Assembly: GCF_000474235.1 (NCBI RefSeq)
Contig: NZ_BATA01000007.1
Span: 1-52,901 of the forward strand
Length of the DNA: 52,901 bases
Direction of reading: 5' to 3'
From: Halarchaeum acidiphilum MH1-52-1
GTDB lineage: Archaea; Halobacteriota; Halobacteria; Halobacteriales; Halobacteriaceae
The notes beneath the pieces were generated by a model, which had not been told where the DNA came from, ran no database searches, and saw only the letters and a program-made list of their open reading frames with translations. A program made the translations under genes and the position numbers. This document shows, piece after piece, positions 24,326-34,336 of this stretch. Position 1 is the stretch's first letter. Every line of letters starts with the position of its first letter.

Positions 24326-27300
24326 CCGCAGGAGCCTCCTCACCACCCGTCAGGTCGATACCCGTCACGGCGCTCACGTTGTCGCCCTGCATCGTCACGC
24401 CGATGGCGCGCTCGGAGCGCTCGAGCATCGCCGAGCGGTGGCTGACGACGACGAACTGCGCGTCCGCCGCGAGTTCGTCCACGAGTTCGCCGACGCGCTC
24501 CGCGTTCACGGCGTCGAGGAACGCGTCCACCTCGTCGAGCGCGTAGAACGGTGCGGGGTTGTGCCGCTGGATCGCGAAGATGAACGCGAGCGCCGTGAGC
24601 GACTTCTCGCCGCCGCTCATCGCGTCGAGGCGCTGGACGGGCTTGTCGGCCGGCTGGGCCTTCATCGTCAGCCCGCCCTCGAAGGGGTCCTCCTCGTCCT
24701 CCAAGACGAGCTCGCCGGAGCCCGCGGAGAGCCGCGAGAAGATCCGCTGGAAGTGCCCGTCAATGGCCTCGTAGGCGTCCATGAACGTCTGTTTCTTCTG
24801 CGACTCGTAGCTCTCGATGCGCTCGCGGATGCCCTCGGCCTCCTCGACGAGCGTCTCGCGCTTCTCCTCGATATCGTCGAGATCCGCCTCACTTCGTCGT
24901 ACTCGTCGATCGCGAGCATGTTCACCGGTTCGAGGGCCTCCATCCGGCGTTCGAGGCGCGCGACGTTCTCGTCGACCTCGTCGATGTCGGGGATCTCGTC
25001 GGCGTCGTAGTCGCCGACCGCCTCCTCCAACTCGGCGATCTCCTCGCGGAGGCGCTCGGCCGCACCCCGCAGGCTCTCCAGTCGGCTCTCGACCGATTCG
25101 ACCTTCTGCGCCTGCTCGTCTCGGGCGGTCTGCGCCTCGGCGATGTCGTCCTTGAGGGCCGCACGCTCCTCCTTCAGGTCCGCGAGCTCCTCCTCGAGCT
25201 CCTCGACCTCGGTCTCCTTTTCGGCGAGCGACTCGCGTTTCGCCTCGATCTCGGCCTCGAACTCCTCGATCTTCTCCGCCTGTTCGGCCGTCGTGTTCTG
25301 CGCCTCCTCGACGTCGTCGTGGAGGTCCTCGATCTCGTTCTCCGCGTACTGGCGCTGGAGTTGGAGGTCGTTGAGATCGCCGTCGAGTTCGGAGAGGCGG
25401 TCTTCGAGGTCGTCCACCTCCGCCTCCAACTCCTCGCGTTCGGCCGTGAGTTCCGGGATCTCCGAGTCCGCGAGCTCGTCCTCCAGATCGTCGATGTCGG
25501 TCTCGACGGACTCGATCGCCGCCTCGTGCTCGGCGATCTCCTCGTCGAGTTCGCCCATCCGCTCGTCCACGTCGGCGCGCTCGGATTCGAGGTCGTCGAG
25601 GCGCTCCTCCAGCTCCTCGATCCGCGCTTCCGTGTCCTCGCGCTCGGCCTCGACCCGCTCGATGTCGGTTTCGAGGGAGCGGACGGCGTCGAGCGCGTCC
25701 GACTTCCGGTCGCGCGCGCCGTCGAGGCGCTCCTCGATCTCCTGTACGTCGTCGCGGATCGACTGTCGCTCGGATTCGAGGTCGTTGATCCGCGACGCGA
25801 CGCGTTCCAACTGTCCTTTCCCGGACTTCGAGAAGGAGTAGCGCGACCCCGAGCGAGAACCGCCGGTCATCGCGCCGCTCTTCTCGACGAGTTCCCCCTC
25901 GAGGGTGACGAGCCGGTAGTCGCCCATCAGGTCGCGCGCCGTCTCCATGTCCTCGACGACGAGCGTGTCGCCGAGCACGTAGGAGAAGACGCCCGCGTAC
26001 TGCCGGTCGAAGTCCACGAGGTTGAACGCGAAGTCCACGACGCCCGGGACGTCCGGCGCGCGCCCGAGCGATCGCTCGTGCATCTCCGTCAGCGGCAGGA
26101 ACGTCGCGCGCCCCGCGTTGCGGGACTTGAGGTACTCGATGCAGGATTGGCCGACGCCGTCGTCGTCCACGACGACGTGCGCCATCCGACCGCCCGCGGC
26201 CGTCTCCGCCGCCGTCGCGTGCTCGCCGGCGACCCCGCCGAGCTGCGCGACGGTCCCGTGGACGCCCGCCCTCTCCGCGTTCAGGATCGTCGAGACCGCC
26301 CGGCCGTACGAGGAGTCGCCGGACTGCTCGGCGTTCGCCTCCATGCGCGCGTACTCCTCGCGGGCCTCCTGCAAGTCGTCCTCGACGTCGTTCAGATCGG
26401 ACTGGCGCTCGCTCTTCTGCGTCTTGAGGTCGGCGACGACCTCCTCGATCTGCGCCTCGTTCGCCTCGGCCTTCGCCAGCTCGTCGCGCAGATCGTCGAG
26501 GCGCTGATCGAACTCCGGTAGCTCCTCGCGCGCGGCCGCGAGGTCGTCCTCCGCCTCGCTCACCTCGTTCGAGCGCCGTCGGGCCTCGTCCAACAGGCGG
26601 TCCTTCTCGCGCTGGAGTTCGTTGCGTGCCGACTTCTGCTCCTCCAGTTCCCCCTTCTTCGCCTCCAGATCCGCTTTCAGCTCGTCGAACGCGGTGTCGA
26701 CGTCGGCGATCTCGGACTCCACGGATTCGATCTCGGCCTCCACGGACTCGATCTCGGCCGTCACCGACGCCTTCTCGACTTTCACCTCGCGGATCTCGCC
26801 TTCGAGATCGTCGAGTTCCTCGTTCTTCCGATCGATGGCGACGAACGCCTCGCGACGGTCGTTCTCCGCCTGCTCGCGGCGTTCCTCGGCGCTCTCGATC
26901 TTGTCTTCGAGTCGGCTGATCTCCCCTTTCACCTCCTCGATCTCGCGCTTGACGGCGAGCTGCTCGTCCTCGCCCGTGCGCTCGATCTCCGCGTTCAGCT
27001 CGTCGAGCTCCGATTCGAGACGCGAGAGACGACCGCTGCGAGCGTCGAGTTCGTCCTGCAGCTCGGCGAGGTCGCCCTCGCGCTCCGCGATATCGTCGTC
27101 CGTCGCCTCCAGATCGGCGCGTTTCTCCTCCAGCTCGGCGGCCTTGCGGTAGGACTCGTACTCCGCTTTCTCCTCTTTGAGTCCCTGATACTCGAGCGCG
27201 GTCTCGCGTTCGTCTTCCAGTTGATCGAGCCGGTCGTGCTTCTCCGAGATCCGGAGGTCGGCCTCCTCGATGCGCTCCTCGACGACGTCGAGTTCGTCGT

Positions 27301-27892
27301 AGGCGTCGGCCTTCTTCGCGTCGAACTCCGCGACGCCGGCGATCTCGTCGATGACCTCGCGGCGCTCGCCGGGCGTCATGTTGATGATTCCGGTGACGTC
27401 GCCCTGCATGACGACGTTGTACCCCTCGGGGGTGACGCCGGCCTGCGCGAGCAGGTCCTGCACGTCCGAGAGGTTCACCGAGCGCCCGTTGAGGTAGTAG
27501 TAGGAGTAGTAGTTGTCCTCGGTGCGCTTCACGCGGCGCTTCACGGTGATCGTCTCGACGTCGCCGACGTCGTCGCTCCCGGCGGCGTTCACGACCTGCG
27601 AGCGCGCGAGCGTTCCGTCCGCGTTGTTCAGGACGACCTCGACGCTGGCCTCGCGCGGTCCCGCGGTCTCGCCCTCGCCGTCGTGGCTCGGGTTGTAGAT
27701 GAGGTCGGTGAGTTTCTCCGCGCGAATCCCGCGCGTGCGCGCGAGACCGAGCGCGAAGAGCACGGCGTCGATGATGTTGGACTTCCCGCTCCCGTTCGGG
27801 CCGCTGATCGTCGTGAAGTCCTCGTAGAACGGGATGCGCGTCGTCCGCCCGAAGCTCTTGAAGTTCTCGAGAACGATTTCGTCGATGTACAT
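24318..27892 (-). CDS. smc: Chromosome segregation ATPase SMC, split by a frameshift near 24890
   Basis: SMC of about 1191 residues once corrected. Walker A GPNGSGKSN is at 31-39 after MYIDEIVLENFKSFG. Coiled coils run from about 165 to 500 and 680 to 1010. The hinge lies between them (YGRAVSTILNAERAGVHGTV and RNAGRATFLPLTE). The C-terminal part carries the ABC signature AMSGGEKSLTALAF and Walker B YALDEVDAFLDAVNAE. After MLAIDEYDEV the frame is lost, and it resumes as EADLDDIEEKRE in another frame. The span is 3575 bases (3n+2). One added C at 24890/24891 on the plus strand (CC read as C) restores it. The head would be destroyed if the shift were real. It sits between the coiled-coil protein gene and scpA. 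Confidence 0.95.
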
Positions 27893-27911
27893 CTGGGGGA
27901 GGGACGCGGAG

Positions 27912-28283
27912 TCAGGCGACGATGATGTCGTCGAGTTCGGACTCCTCGTCGGTCCCTTCGGCGTCCCCGTCGCTAGTGCCTTCCGGTTCGGCGTCCGCGG
28001 CGTCGGCGTCGGCCGCGCTCGAACTCGCGTCACCGGCCGCGTTCGCGTTCGCGTCACCGGCCGCGGTCCCGTCCGCCTCGGCGACCTCGCTCCCGTCGGG
28101 CGCGCCCGCGCCGAGCGGCTCGCTCGCCGGTCGCCCCGCGCTCTCGTGCGCGTCGTGGTAGTCCTCGAGTTCGCGGATGCGCTCGTTCGCGTCGACGAGC
28201 TCCTCGGTCAGCCCGCGAACGGTGGCCTCAAGCTCTTTCACGCGGTTCTCGAGGGCGGTGATGTCCTCGCTCTCGTTCGGCAT
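27912..28283 (-). CDS. Small coiled-coil acidic protein upstream of smc (DUF7518-like)
   Basis: A 123-residue protein with a bZIP-like N-terminal coiled coil: MPNESEDITALENRVKELEA, with heptads continuing through TVRGLTEELVDANERIRELED to about 45. The rest is low complexity (Ala, Asp, Gly, Ser, Glu) and ends ESELDDIIVA. No basic region precedes the coiled coil, so it is not a bZIP DNA binder. I recall this as a haloarchaeal family (DUF7518) linked to smc. It starts the smc-scpA operon, 19 bases upstream of smc, with a TATA box 27 bases before its ATG. A role as an SMC partner is inferred from position only. Confidence 0.75.
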   Translation of the reverse strand: MPNESEDITALENRVKELEATVRGLTEELVDANERIRELEDYHDAHESAGRPASEPLGAGAPDGSEVAEADGTAAGDANANAAGDASSSAADADAADAEPEGTSDGDAEGTDEESELDDIIVA

Positions 28284-28305
28284 AAGGGACACCAGACCCT
28301 CGCCG

Positions 28306-28314
28306 ACCATAAGC
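28306..28314 (-). promoter_or_regulatory. TATA box for the smc operon
   Basis: GCTTATGGT on the minus strand is centred 27 bases before the ATG at 28283. Confidence 0.55.
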
Positions 28315-28400
28315 GTGTGGCGGTCGCGCGTCAGACGCACGTCGGACGACGCGGCGTCGAGTCCGGGGGGTTCTTCGGTCGGCCCCACGAGGTCTCGGCT

Positions 28401-29075
28401 GTGTCGCAGACCGTCCTCGCGTGGAGCGGTGGAAAGGACGCCGCGTGCTGTCTCGACGTCCTTCGCGTCGATCCCGATACCGAGGTCGTCGGCCTCCTCA
28501 CCACCGTGAACGCCGACGCGGACCGGACGAGCATGCACGGCGTGCAGACCGCGCTCCTCCACCGGCAGGCGGACACGCTCGGTCTCCCCGTCACGACCGT
28601 CGACCTCCCCGGTGACGTCGGTGCCGACGCCTACGGCGAGCGGATGCGCGACGCCCTCGCCGACTGGGCCGCCCGCGGCGCGGACGCCGTCGCGTTCGCC
28701 GACCTCTACCTCGAGGACGTCCGCGCGTACCGCGAGTCGAACCTCGCCGACGCACCGCTCTCGGGTCGATGGCCGGTCTGGGGACGCGATACCGACGCGT
28801 TCGCCCGCGACGTCATCGACGCCGGCATCGAGGCCGTCGTCTGCGCCGTTTCCGGGGACGCGCTGGACGCGTCGTTCGTCGGGCGCACCTACGACCGCGA
28901 CTTCCTCGCGGCCCTCCCCGACGGCGTCGATCCCTGCGGCGAGCACGGCGAATTCCATACGTTCGTCGTAGACGGTCCCGGGTTCGACGCGCGCATCGAT
29001 GTCGACCGGGGTGAGCGCGTCACTCGCGACCTCGGCGGGACGCCCTACCACTACGTCGATCTCCTACTCGACTGA
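28401..29075 (+). CDS. Diphthine-ammonia ligase (Dph6-type PP-loop protein)
   Basis: A 224-residue PP-loop ATP pyrophosphatase of the Dph6/MJ0570 family, which amidates diphthine on elongation factor 2 in the last step of diphthamide synthesis. The PP-loop SGGKDA is at 9-14. The family motifs TTVNADADRTSMHGV, AFADLYLEDVRAYRE, PVWGRDT and DPCGEHGEFHTFV are present. Start is GTG at 28401, giving VSQTVLAWSGGKDA; no ATG is available and residues upstream run into the divergent smc-operon promoter. Confidence 0.88.
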   Translation: MSQTVLAWSGGKDAACCLDVLRVDPDTEVVGLLTTVNADADRTSMHGVQTALLHRQADTLGLPVTTVDLPGDVGADAYGERMRDALADWAARGADAVAFADLYLEDVRAYRESNLADAPLSGRWPVWGRDTDAFARDVIDAGIEAVVCAVSGDALDASFVGRTYDRDFLAALPDGVDPCGEHGEFHTFVVDGPGFDARIDVDRGERVTRDLGGTPYHYVDLLLD

Positions 29076-29078
29076 CGC

Positions 29079-29578
29079 TCACTCCATCGCGAGCGCGAAC
29101 GCGAGGTAGGTGACGCCGAGCAACGAGAGGCCGGGCGTTTCGAGGTGGTGGACGAGCAGGAGGTTCACCGGGAGGTCGAGGACGGCGGCGACGAGCGGGA
29201 GGACGCAGAGCCACCGGGGAACGTCGATGACGGCCGCGCCGCTACGGGCGAGCGCCGCGGTGGCGACGACGAGCGGGACGACGCCGCTCGCCGCGAGGAC
29301 GAGTGCGAGGAGGACGCCGCCGCGGGGGGCTGGTCCGGCGGATATCCAGAACAGCCCCGTTGCGGCGAGCGGGAGCGGCCCGAGGGCGAGGCCGAGCCAC
29401 GCGGCCGGGCGGCACCCATCGTGCCGAAGCGAGAGCCGAGCAACCCGAAGCCGCCCGCGAGGAGGAGCGCACCGGCGGCGAGGGCCAGTCCGGGGTCCAC
29501 GACGACGCCGGCGTGCGGGCAGAGCGCGACGAGCATTCCGCCGAGACCGAGGAGCGCGCGTGGAACGCGACGCGTCAT
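29079..29578 (-). CDS. Multi-pass membrane protein, split by a frameshift near 29408
   Basis: A small integral membrane protein of about 166 residues with four or five helices, family unknown. The first part starts [19 protein letters not shown] and runs through [18 protein letters not shown] to GTMGAA. The rest is in another frame: [20 protein letters not shown], then [20 protein letters not shown] and [19 protein letters not shown]. The span is 500 bases (3n+2). Adding one G to the GGG at 29407-29409 joins [16 protein letters not shown] smoothly. It is convergent with the Dph6 gene, ending 3 bases away, and divergent from gatB. Confidence 0.6.
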
Positions 29579-29689
29579 CGTCGTGGCTATTCGGCGCGCC
29601 GACGAGTGCTTTCGGGTCGGCGGGTACGTCCCGACGCGCGTCTCGCACCTTCGTCACGCCTAAGCGCCCCCGCGTCGAAACCACCCGTA

Positions 29690-31167
29690 ATGAGCACGCA
29701 GGCCGCCACGGAGGACCTCGCCGCCGTCATCGGACTGGAGGTCCACGTGCAACTCGAGACGGACACCAAGATCTTCTGCGGGTGTTCGACCGACGCCGCG
29801 GACGCCGAGCCGAACACGCACACCTGCCGACGTGCCTCGGACTCCCCGGCGCGCTCCCCGTCCTCAACGAGGGCGCCGTCGAGGCCGCCGTGAAACTCGG
29901 GAAGGCGCTCCACGCCGACATCCCCGAGCGGACGACCTTCCACCGGAAGAACTACTTCTACCCCGACCTCCCGAAGGGGTTCCAGCTCACGCAGTACGAC
30001 GCTCCGATCTGTCAGAACGGCGAACTCGACGTCCGCGTCGAGGACCGGCGCCGCGAGATCGGCATCACGCGCGCGCACCTCGAAGAGGATCCGGGGAGCC
30101 TCCAGCACGTCGGCGGCAGCATCGACACCGCGGACTACACGAAGGTCGACTACAACCGCGCGGGCACGCCGCTCGTCGAGATCGTCACCGAACCCGACTT
30201 CCGATCACCGGACGAGACGCGCGCCTTCCTCGCGAAGCTCGAGGAGGTCCTCGAATACCTCGGGATCTACGACGCCGAGCGCGACGGCAGCCTCCGCGTC
30301 GACGCGAACATCTCGATGGTGCCGGCGGGCGAAGTGGCGGGCGAAATCGACGAGACCACTCTCGAAGCGGCGAACCGCACCGAGGTGAAGAACATCTCGA
30401 GTCACAAGGGGGCCGAGCAGGCGCTCGCCTACGAGGTGACGCGCCAGCGCAACGCCATCCAGCGCGGCCGCGAGGTCGAACAGGAGACGCGTCACTGGGA
30501 CGAGAGCCGAGGAATCACGGTCTCGATGCGCTCGAAGGAGGCGGAGAAGGATTACCGCTACTTCGAGGAGGCCGACCTCCCGCCGCTCGAAGTCGCGGAC
30601 TGGAAAGCGAAACTCGAGATCCCCGAGCTTCCGGACGCCCGCCGCGAGCGATTCGGTGAGGAGTACGGCCTGAGCGCCGAGGCGGCGAGCAAGCTCACGT
30701 CCACGAAGGAGGTCGCGGACTTCTTCGAGGCGATCGCGGAGGAGTACGATCCCGACCTCGCGGCGACGTGGGTCGCCGACAACCTCCTCGGCGAACTCAA
30801 CTACCGCGACATGGCGGTGACGGACCTCGAAGGGCGCTTCGACGAGTTCACGCGCCTCGTCGCGCTCGTCGCCGAGGACGAGATCACGGAGAAGAACGCC
30901 CGCGAGGTCGTGCTTCGGGAGATGCTCGACGAAGGGAGCGCGCCCGACGCGGTCGTCGAGGCCGAGGACCTCGGGAAGACGGGTGCGAGCGAAGTGCAGG
31001 CCGCCGTCGAGGACGCCATCGACGAGAACCCCGACGCCGTCGCGGACTACGAGAACGGCGACGAGGGCGCGATCAACTTCCTCGTCGGGCAGGTGATGCA
31101 GAAGACCGGCGGGAGCGCCGACCCCGGACAGGTGAACGGGCTGCTGCGCGACGAGCTGGACGAGTAG
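29690..31167 (+). CDS. gatB: Asp/Glu-tRNA amidotransferase subunit B, split by a frameshift near 29828
   Basis: GatB subunit (about 492 residues once corrected) of the GatCAB amidotransferase, which forms Asn-tRNA or Gln-tRNA by transamidation. The N terminus reads [20 protein letters not shown] with zinc-ligand cysteines CGC, up to EPNTHTC. Then the frame moves to [20 protein letters not shown] and continues with [59 protein letters not shown] and the C-terminal YqeY-like helical domain. The span is 1478 bases (3n+2); one C added to the CC at 29827-29828 restores CPTCLG. gatA/gatC are not nearby. CCTAAGC near 29659-29665 is about 28 bases upstream. Confidence 0.95.
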
Positions 31168-31168
31168 G

Positions 31169-31246
31169 TCAGACCTCGATGCCACCGATCCCGAAGAGCC
31201 ACCCGTCCGCGTGGTAGGTGATGCCGATCAGGGCGAGACAGAGACT
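31169..31246 (-). pseudogene. Possible 3' remnant of a small membrane protein gene
   Basis: On the minus strand, about 25 codons read LCLALIGITYHADGWLFGIG then GIEV and stop at 31169. This is much more protein-like than neighbouring shadow frames and resembles the last helix of a membrane protein. There is no start codon, and upstream it runs into the stop of the gene at 31266. It may be a decayed gene or chance. Confidence 0.25.
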
Positions 31247-31265
31247 GCCGGTGTCGTCGAGTCGG

Positions 31266-31631
31266 CTACGCCTCCGGCGTCTCGAAGTACCGCCCGCCGA
31301 GCAGGTAGTCGACGCCGAACGCGACGAGCACCAGCCCCGAGAGCACGAAGAGAGCTTGGAAGACGAGTCCCGACCCGGAGAGCGCGCCGAGGCACATCGA
31401 GGCGCCGAGGCAGACGTGGCCGATCCCCACCAGTCGGAGCGCGCCGACGCGCTCGCGGAGCGGGTTCGCGAAGCCGCCGAGGAGTTCGAAGACGCCCGCG
31501 ACGACGAAGACGACGATCTGGAGACCGGTCGAGCCGTCGAGTGCCGGCGCGCCGAACGCGGCGAAGAAGCCGGCGGCGAGGACGAGCAGGAACGCGCCGA
31601 GGTAGCCGAAGCGACGGAACGTGGGAGCCAT
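31266..31631 (-). CDS. Four-helix membrane protein
   Basis: A 121-residue hydrophobic protein, MAPTFRRFGYLGAFLLVLAA at the start, with four predicted helices: about 10-27, 37-55, 70-86 and 90-110. A positively charged loop (PLRERVGALR) lies between helices 2 and 3. I do not recognise the family. The ATG at 31631 is chosen because ATACTTGAA on the minus strand near 31656-31662 is about 28 bases upstream; an upstream in-frame ATG at 31658 overlaps that box. It is convergent with gatB and divergent from topA. Confidence 0.65.
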   Translation of the reverse strand: MAPTFRRFGYLGAFLLVLAAGFFAAFGAPALDGSTGLQIVVFVVAGVFELLGGFANPLRERVGALRLVGIGHVCLGASMCLGALSGSGLVFQALFVLSGLVLVAFGVDYLLGGRYFETPEA

Positions 31632-31763
31632 GGACGTCCCTGCGTCGGCCGCGTTCAAGTATCCACCTCTCGCGGGCGCGTCGGGCGCGTGCTCGTCGCG
31701 CCCGCCCGATATCGCGGAGGCGCGCCCAGACGCGCGAAAACGACCGTTTCAGGCCCCGAAAAG

Positions 31764-31770
31764 TTTAGAA
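31764..31770 (+). promoter_or_regulatory. TATA box for topA
   Basis: TTTAGAA lies 20-26 bases before the GTG at 31790. This supports that start rather than the GTG at 31823. Confidence 0.5.
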
Positions 31771-31789
31771 GCCCGTCCGGCATACCGGT

Positions 31790-34303
31790 GTGCAAGGACC
31801 GTCGAGAGGCGGTGCAGCTACCGTGGAACTCATCATCACAGAGAAGGACAACGCCGCCCGTCGCATCGCCGACATCCTGAGCGAGGGCGGCGCGTCCACA
31901 GAACGTAGCGGGGGCGTCGACGTCTACGGGTGGGGCGGCCGGCGGTGTATCGGTCTCTCCGGCCACGTCGTCGGCGTCGATTTCCCCCCGGAGTACAGCG
32001 ACTGGCGCGACGTCGAGCCGGCGGAGCTCGCGGACGCCCCGGTGACGAAGACGCCGACGCAGGAGTCCATCGTGAACGTCCTCAAGCGCCTCGCCCGCGA
32101 GGCCGACTCCGTCATCATCGCGACGGACTACGACCGCGAGGGCGAACTCATCGGCAAGGAGGCCTACGAACTCGTCCGCGAGGCGAACGAGGACGCCCCC
32201 GTCTCGCGGGTGCGCTTCTCCTCGATCACGGAGAACGAAGTGAAGTCGGCGTTCGCGGACCCGGACGACCTCGACTTCGACCTCGCGGCCGCGGGCGAGG
32301 CCCGCCAGATCGTCGACCTGATCTGGGGGGCGGCGCTCACGCGCTTCCTCTCGCTCTCCGCGCGACAGGTCGGCGACGACTTCATTTCTGTCGGACGGGT
32401 CCAGTCCCCGACCCTCAAGCTCATCGTCGACAAGGAGCGCGAGATCGAGGCGTTCGATCCCGAGGACTACTGGGAGCTGTTCGCGGACCTCGAAAAGGAC
32501 GAGTCGACCTTCGAGGCCCAGTACTTCTACCTCGACGAGGACGACACCGAAGCGGAGCGCGTCTGGGACGAGGACGACGCCGAGGCGGCCTTCGACGTCC
32601 TGCGGGAGGCCGCGACGGCCGTCGTCGAATCCGTCCGACGGCGCACCCGGACGGACGACCCGCCCGCGCCGTTCAACACGACGCAGTTCATCCGCGCCGC
32701 GAGCTCGCTGGGGTACGCCGCGGGCCGCGCGATGAGCATCGCCGAGGACCTCTACACCGCGGGGTACATCACCTATCCGCGCACCGACAACACGGTCTAT
32801 CCCGAGGACCTCGATCCCGCCGAGCTGCTCGACGCGCTCTCCGCGGAACGCGAGTTCGCCGACTCGGTCGAGATCCTCGAAGACCTCGACGAGCTGTCGG
32901 CGACGCGCGGCGACGAGGAGACGACCGATCACCCGCCGATCCACCCGACGGCCGACCTCCCGAACGAGGGGGACCTCTCGGAGGACGAGTGGGAGGTGTA
33001 CGAACTCGTCGTGCGGCGCTTCTTCGCGACGCTCGCCGAGCCGGCGGAGTGGGAGCACCTCCGCGTCGTCGCCTCGGCGGACGGCGCGAGCCTGAAGGCG
33101 AACGGCCGCCGGCTCGTGGAGGAGGGATATCACGCGGTCTACCCCTACTTCGGGACGGACGAGAACCACGTGCCGGCCGTCGCGGAGGGCGAGGAGCTGG
33201 CGATCGCGGACGCCCGCATCGAGGCGAAGCAGACCCAGCCCCCGCGGCGGTACGGCCAGTCGCGGCTCATCGAGACCATGGAGGGGATGGGGATCGGCAC
33301 GAAGAGCACGAGACACAACGTGATCGAGAAGCTCTACGACCGGGGCTACATCGAGAACGACCCGCCGCGGCCCACCCGCCTCGCGATGGCGGTCGTGGAG
33401 GCCGCGGAGGAGTACGCGGACCTCGTCGTCTCCGAGGAGATGACGGCCGATCTCGAGGCCGATATGACGGCGATCGCGGAGGGCGAGAAGAGCCTCGACG
33501 AGGTCACCGAGGAGTCCCGCGAGATCCTCGATCGGATCTTCGACGCGCTCGACGAGTCGCGCGAGGAGATCGGCGAACACCTCCGCGAGTCGCTGAAGGC
33601 GGACAAGCGCCTCGGGCCGTGCCCGAAGTGCGGCGAGGACCTGCTCGTGCGCCGGAGCCGGCAGGGATCGTACTTCGTCGGTTGCGACGGCTACCCCGAC
33701 TGTCGCTTCACCCTCCCGCTGCCCTCGACGGGCGAGCCGGTCGTCCTCGAGGCCGAGTGCGAGGAGCACGACCTCCACGAGGTGAAGATGCTCGCGGGGC
33801 GGAACACGTTCGTCCACGGCTGTCCGCTCTGCGCCGCGGAGGAGGCCGCGGAGACCGAAGACCGGATCATCGGCCCGTGCCCCGAGTGCAACGCGGAGCA
33901 CGGCGGCGAGCTCGCCATCCGCAGGCTCCAGTCGGGTTCGCGTCTCGTCGGGTGTACGCGCTACCCGGACTGCGAATACTCGCTGCCGCTGCCGCGGCGC
34001 GGCGACATCGAGGTGACGGACACCTACTGCGAGGAGCACGACCTGCCCGAACTCGTCGTCCACGACGAGGGCAGTGAGGAGCCGTGGGAACTCGGCTGTC
34101 CGATCTGCAACTACGAGGAGTATCGGGAACGGCGGGGTCTCGACGGGATCGAGGGGATCGGCCCGAAGACGAAGGAGAAGCTCGCGGCGGCCGGGATCGA
34201 GGACCTCGCCGATCTGGCGGACGCGGACGCGGAGGGCGTCGCGGAGTCGGTCGAGGGCGTCAGCGCGGAACGAGTCCGCGACTGGCAGGCGAACGCGGAC
34301 TGA
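31790..34303 (+). CDS. topA: DNA topoisomerase I (type IA)
   Basis: An 837-residue type IA topoisomerase that relaxes negative supercoils. The Toprim domain has LIITEKDNAARRIADIL and the metal motif ATDYDREGE. The catalytic Tyr is about residue 329 in GYITYPRTDN. Conserved GIGTKSTRHNVIEKLYDRGYI follows. The C-terminal third holds several zinc ribbons (CPKCGEDL...GCDGYPDC, CPLC, CPEC...GCTRYPDC, CPIC) and ends in a helix-hairpin-helix (GIEGIGPKTKEKLAAAGI). Start GTG at 31790 is favoured by the TATA box; GTG at 31823 would begin closer to ELIITEK. A hairpin follows the stop. Confidence 0.96.
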   Translation: MQGPSRGGAATVELIITEKDNAARRIADILSEGGASTERSGGVDVYGWGGRRCIGLSGHVVGVDFPPEYSDWRDVEPAELADAPVTKTPTQESIVNVLKRLAREADSVIIATDYDREGELIGKEAYELVREANEDAPVSRVRFSSITENEVKSAFADPDDLDFDLAAAGEARQIVDLIWGAALTRFLSLSARQVGDDFISVGRVQSPTLKLIVDKEREIEAFDPEDYWELFADLEKDESTFEAQYFYLDEDDTEAERVWDEDDAEAAFDVLREAATAVVESVRRRTRTDDPPAPFNTTQFIRAASSLGYAAGRAMSIAEDLYTAGYITYPRTDNTVYPEDLDPAELLDALSAEREFADSVEILEDLDELSATRGDEETTDHPPIHPTADLPNEGDLSEDEWEVYELVVRRFFATLAEPAEWEHLRVVASADGASLKANGRRLVEEGYHAVYPYFGTDENHVPAVAEGEELAIADARIEAKQTQPPRRYGQSRLIETMEGMGIGTKSTRHNVIEKLYDRGYIENDPPRPTRLAMAVVEAAEEYADLVVSEEMTADLEADMTAIAEGEKSLDEVTEESREILDRIFDALDESREEIGEHLRESLKADKRLGPCPKCGEDLLVRRSRQGSYFVGCDGYPDCRFTLPLPSTGEPVVLEAECEEHDLHEVKMLAGRNTFVHGCPLCAAEEAAETEDRIIGPCPECNAEHGGELAIRRLQSGSRLVGCTRYPDCEYSLPLPRRGDIEVTDTYCEEHDLPELVVHDEGSEEPWELGCPICNYEEYRERRGLDGIEGIGPKTKEKLAAAGIEDLADLADADAEGVAESVEGVSAERVRDWQANAD

Positions 34304-34313
34304 GACTGAGCAC

Positions 34314-34336
34314 GCGACCCCGTTCGCGGGGGTCGC
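34314..34336 (+). terminator. Hairpin after topA
   Basis: GCGACCCC (34314-34321) pairs with GGGGTCGC (34329-34336) across a 7-base loop, 10 bases after the topA stop. It is followed by a smaller CACGG-AA-CCGTG hairpin but no clear T-run. A candidate terminator. Confidence 0.4.
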
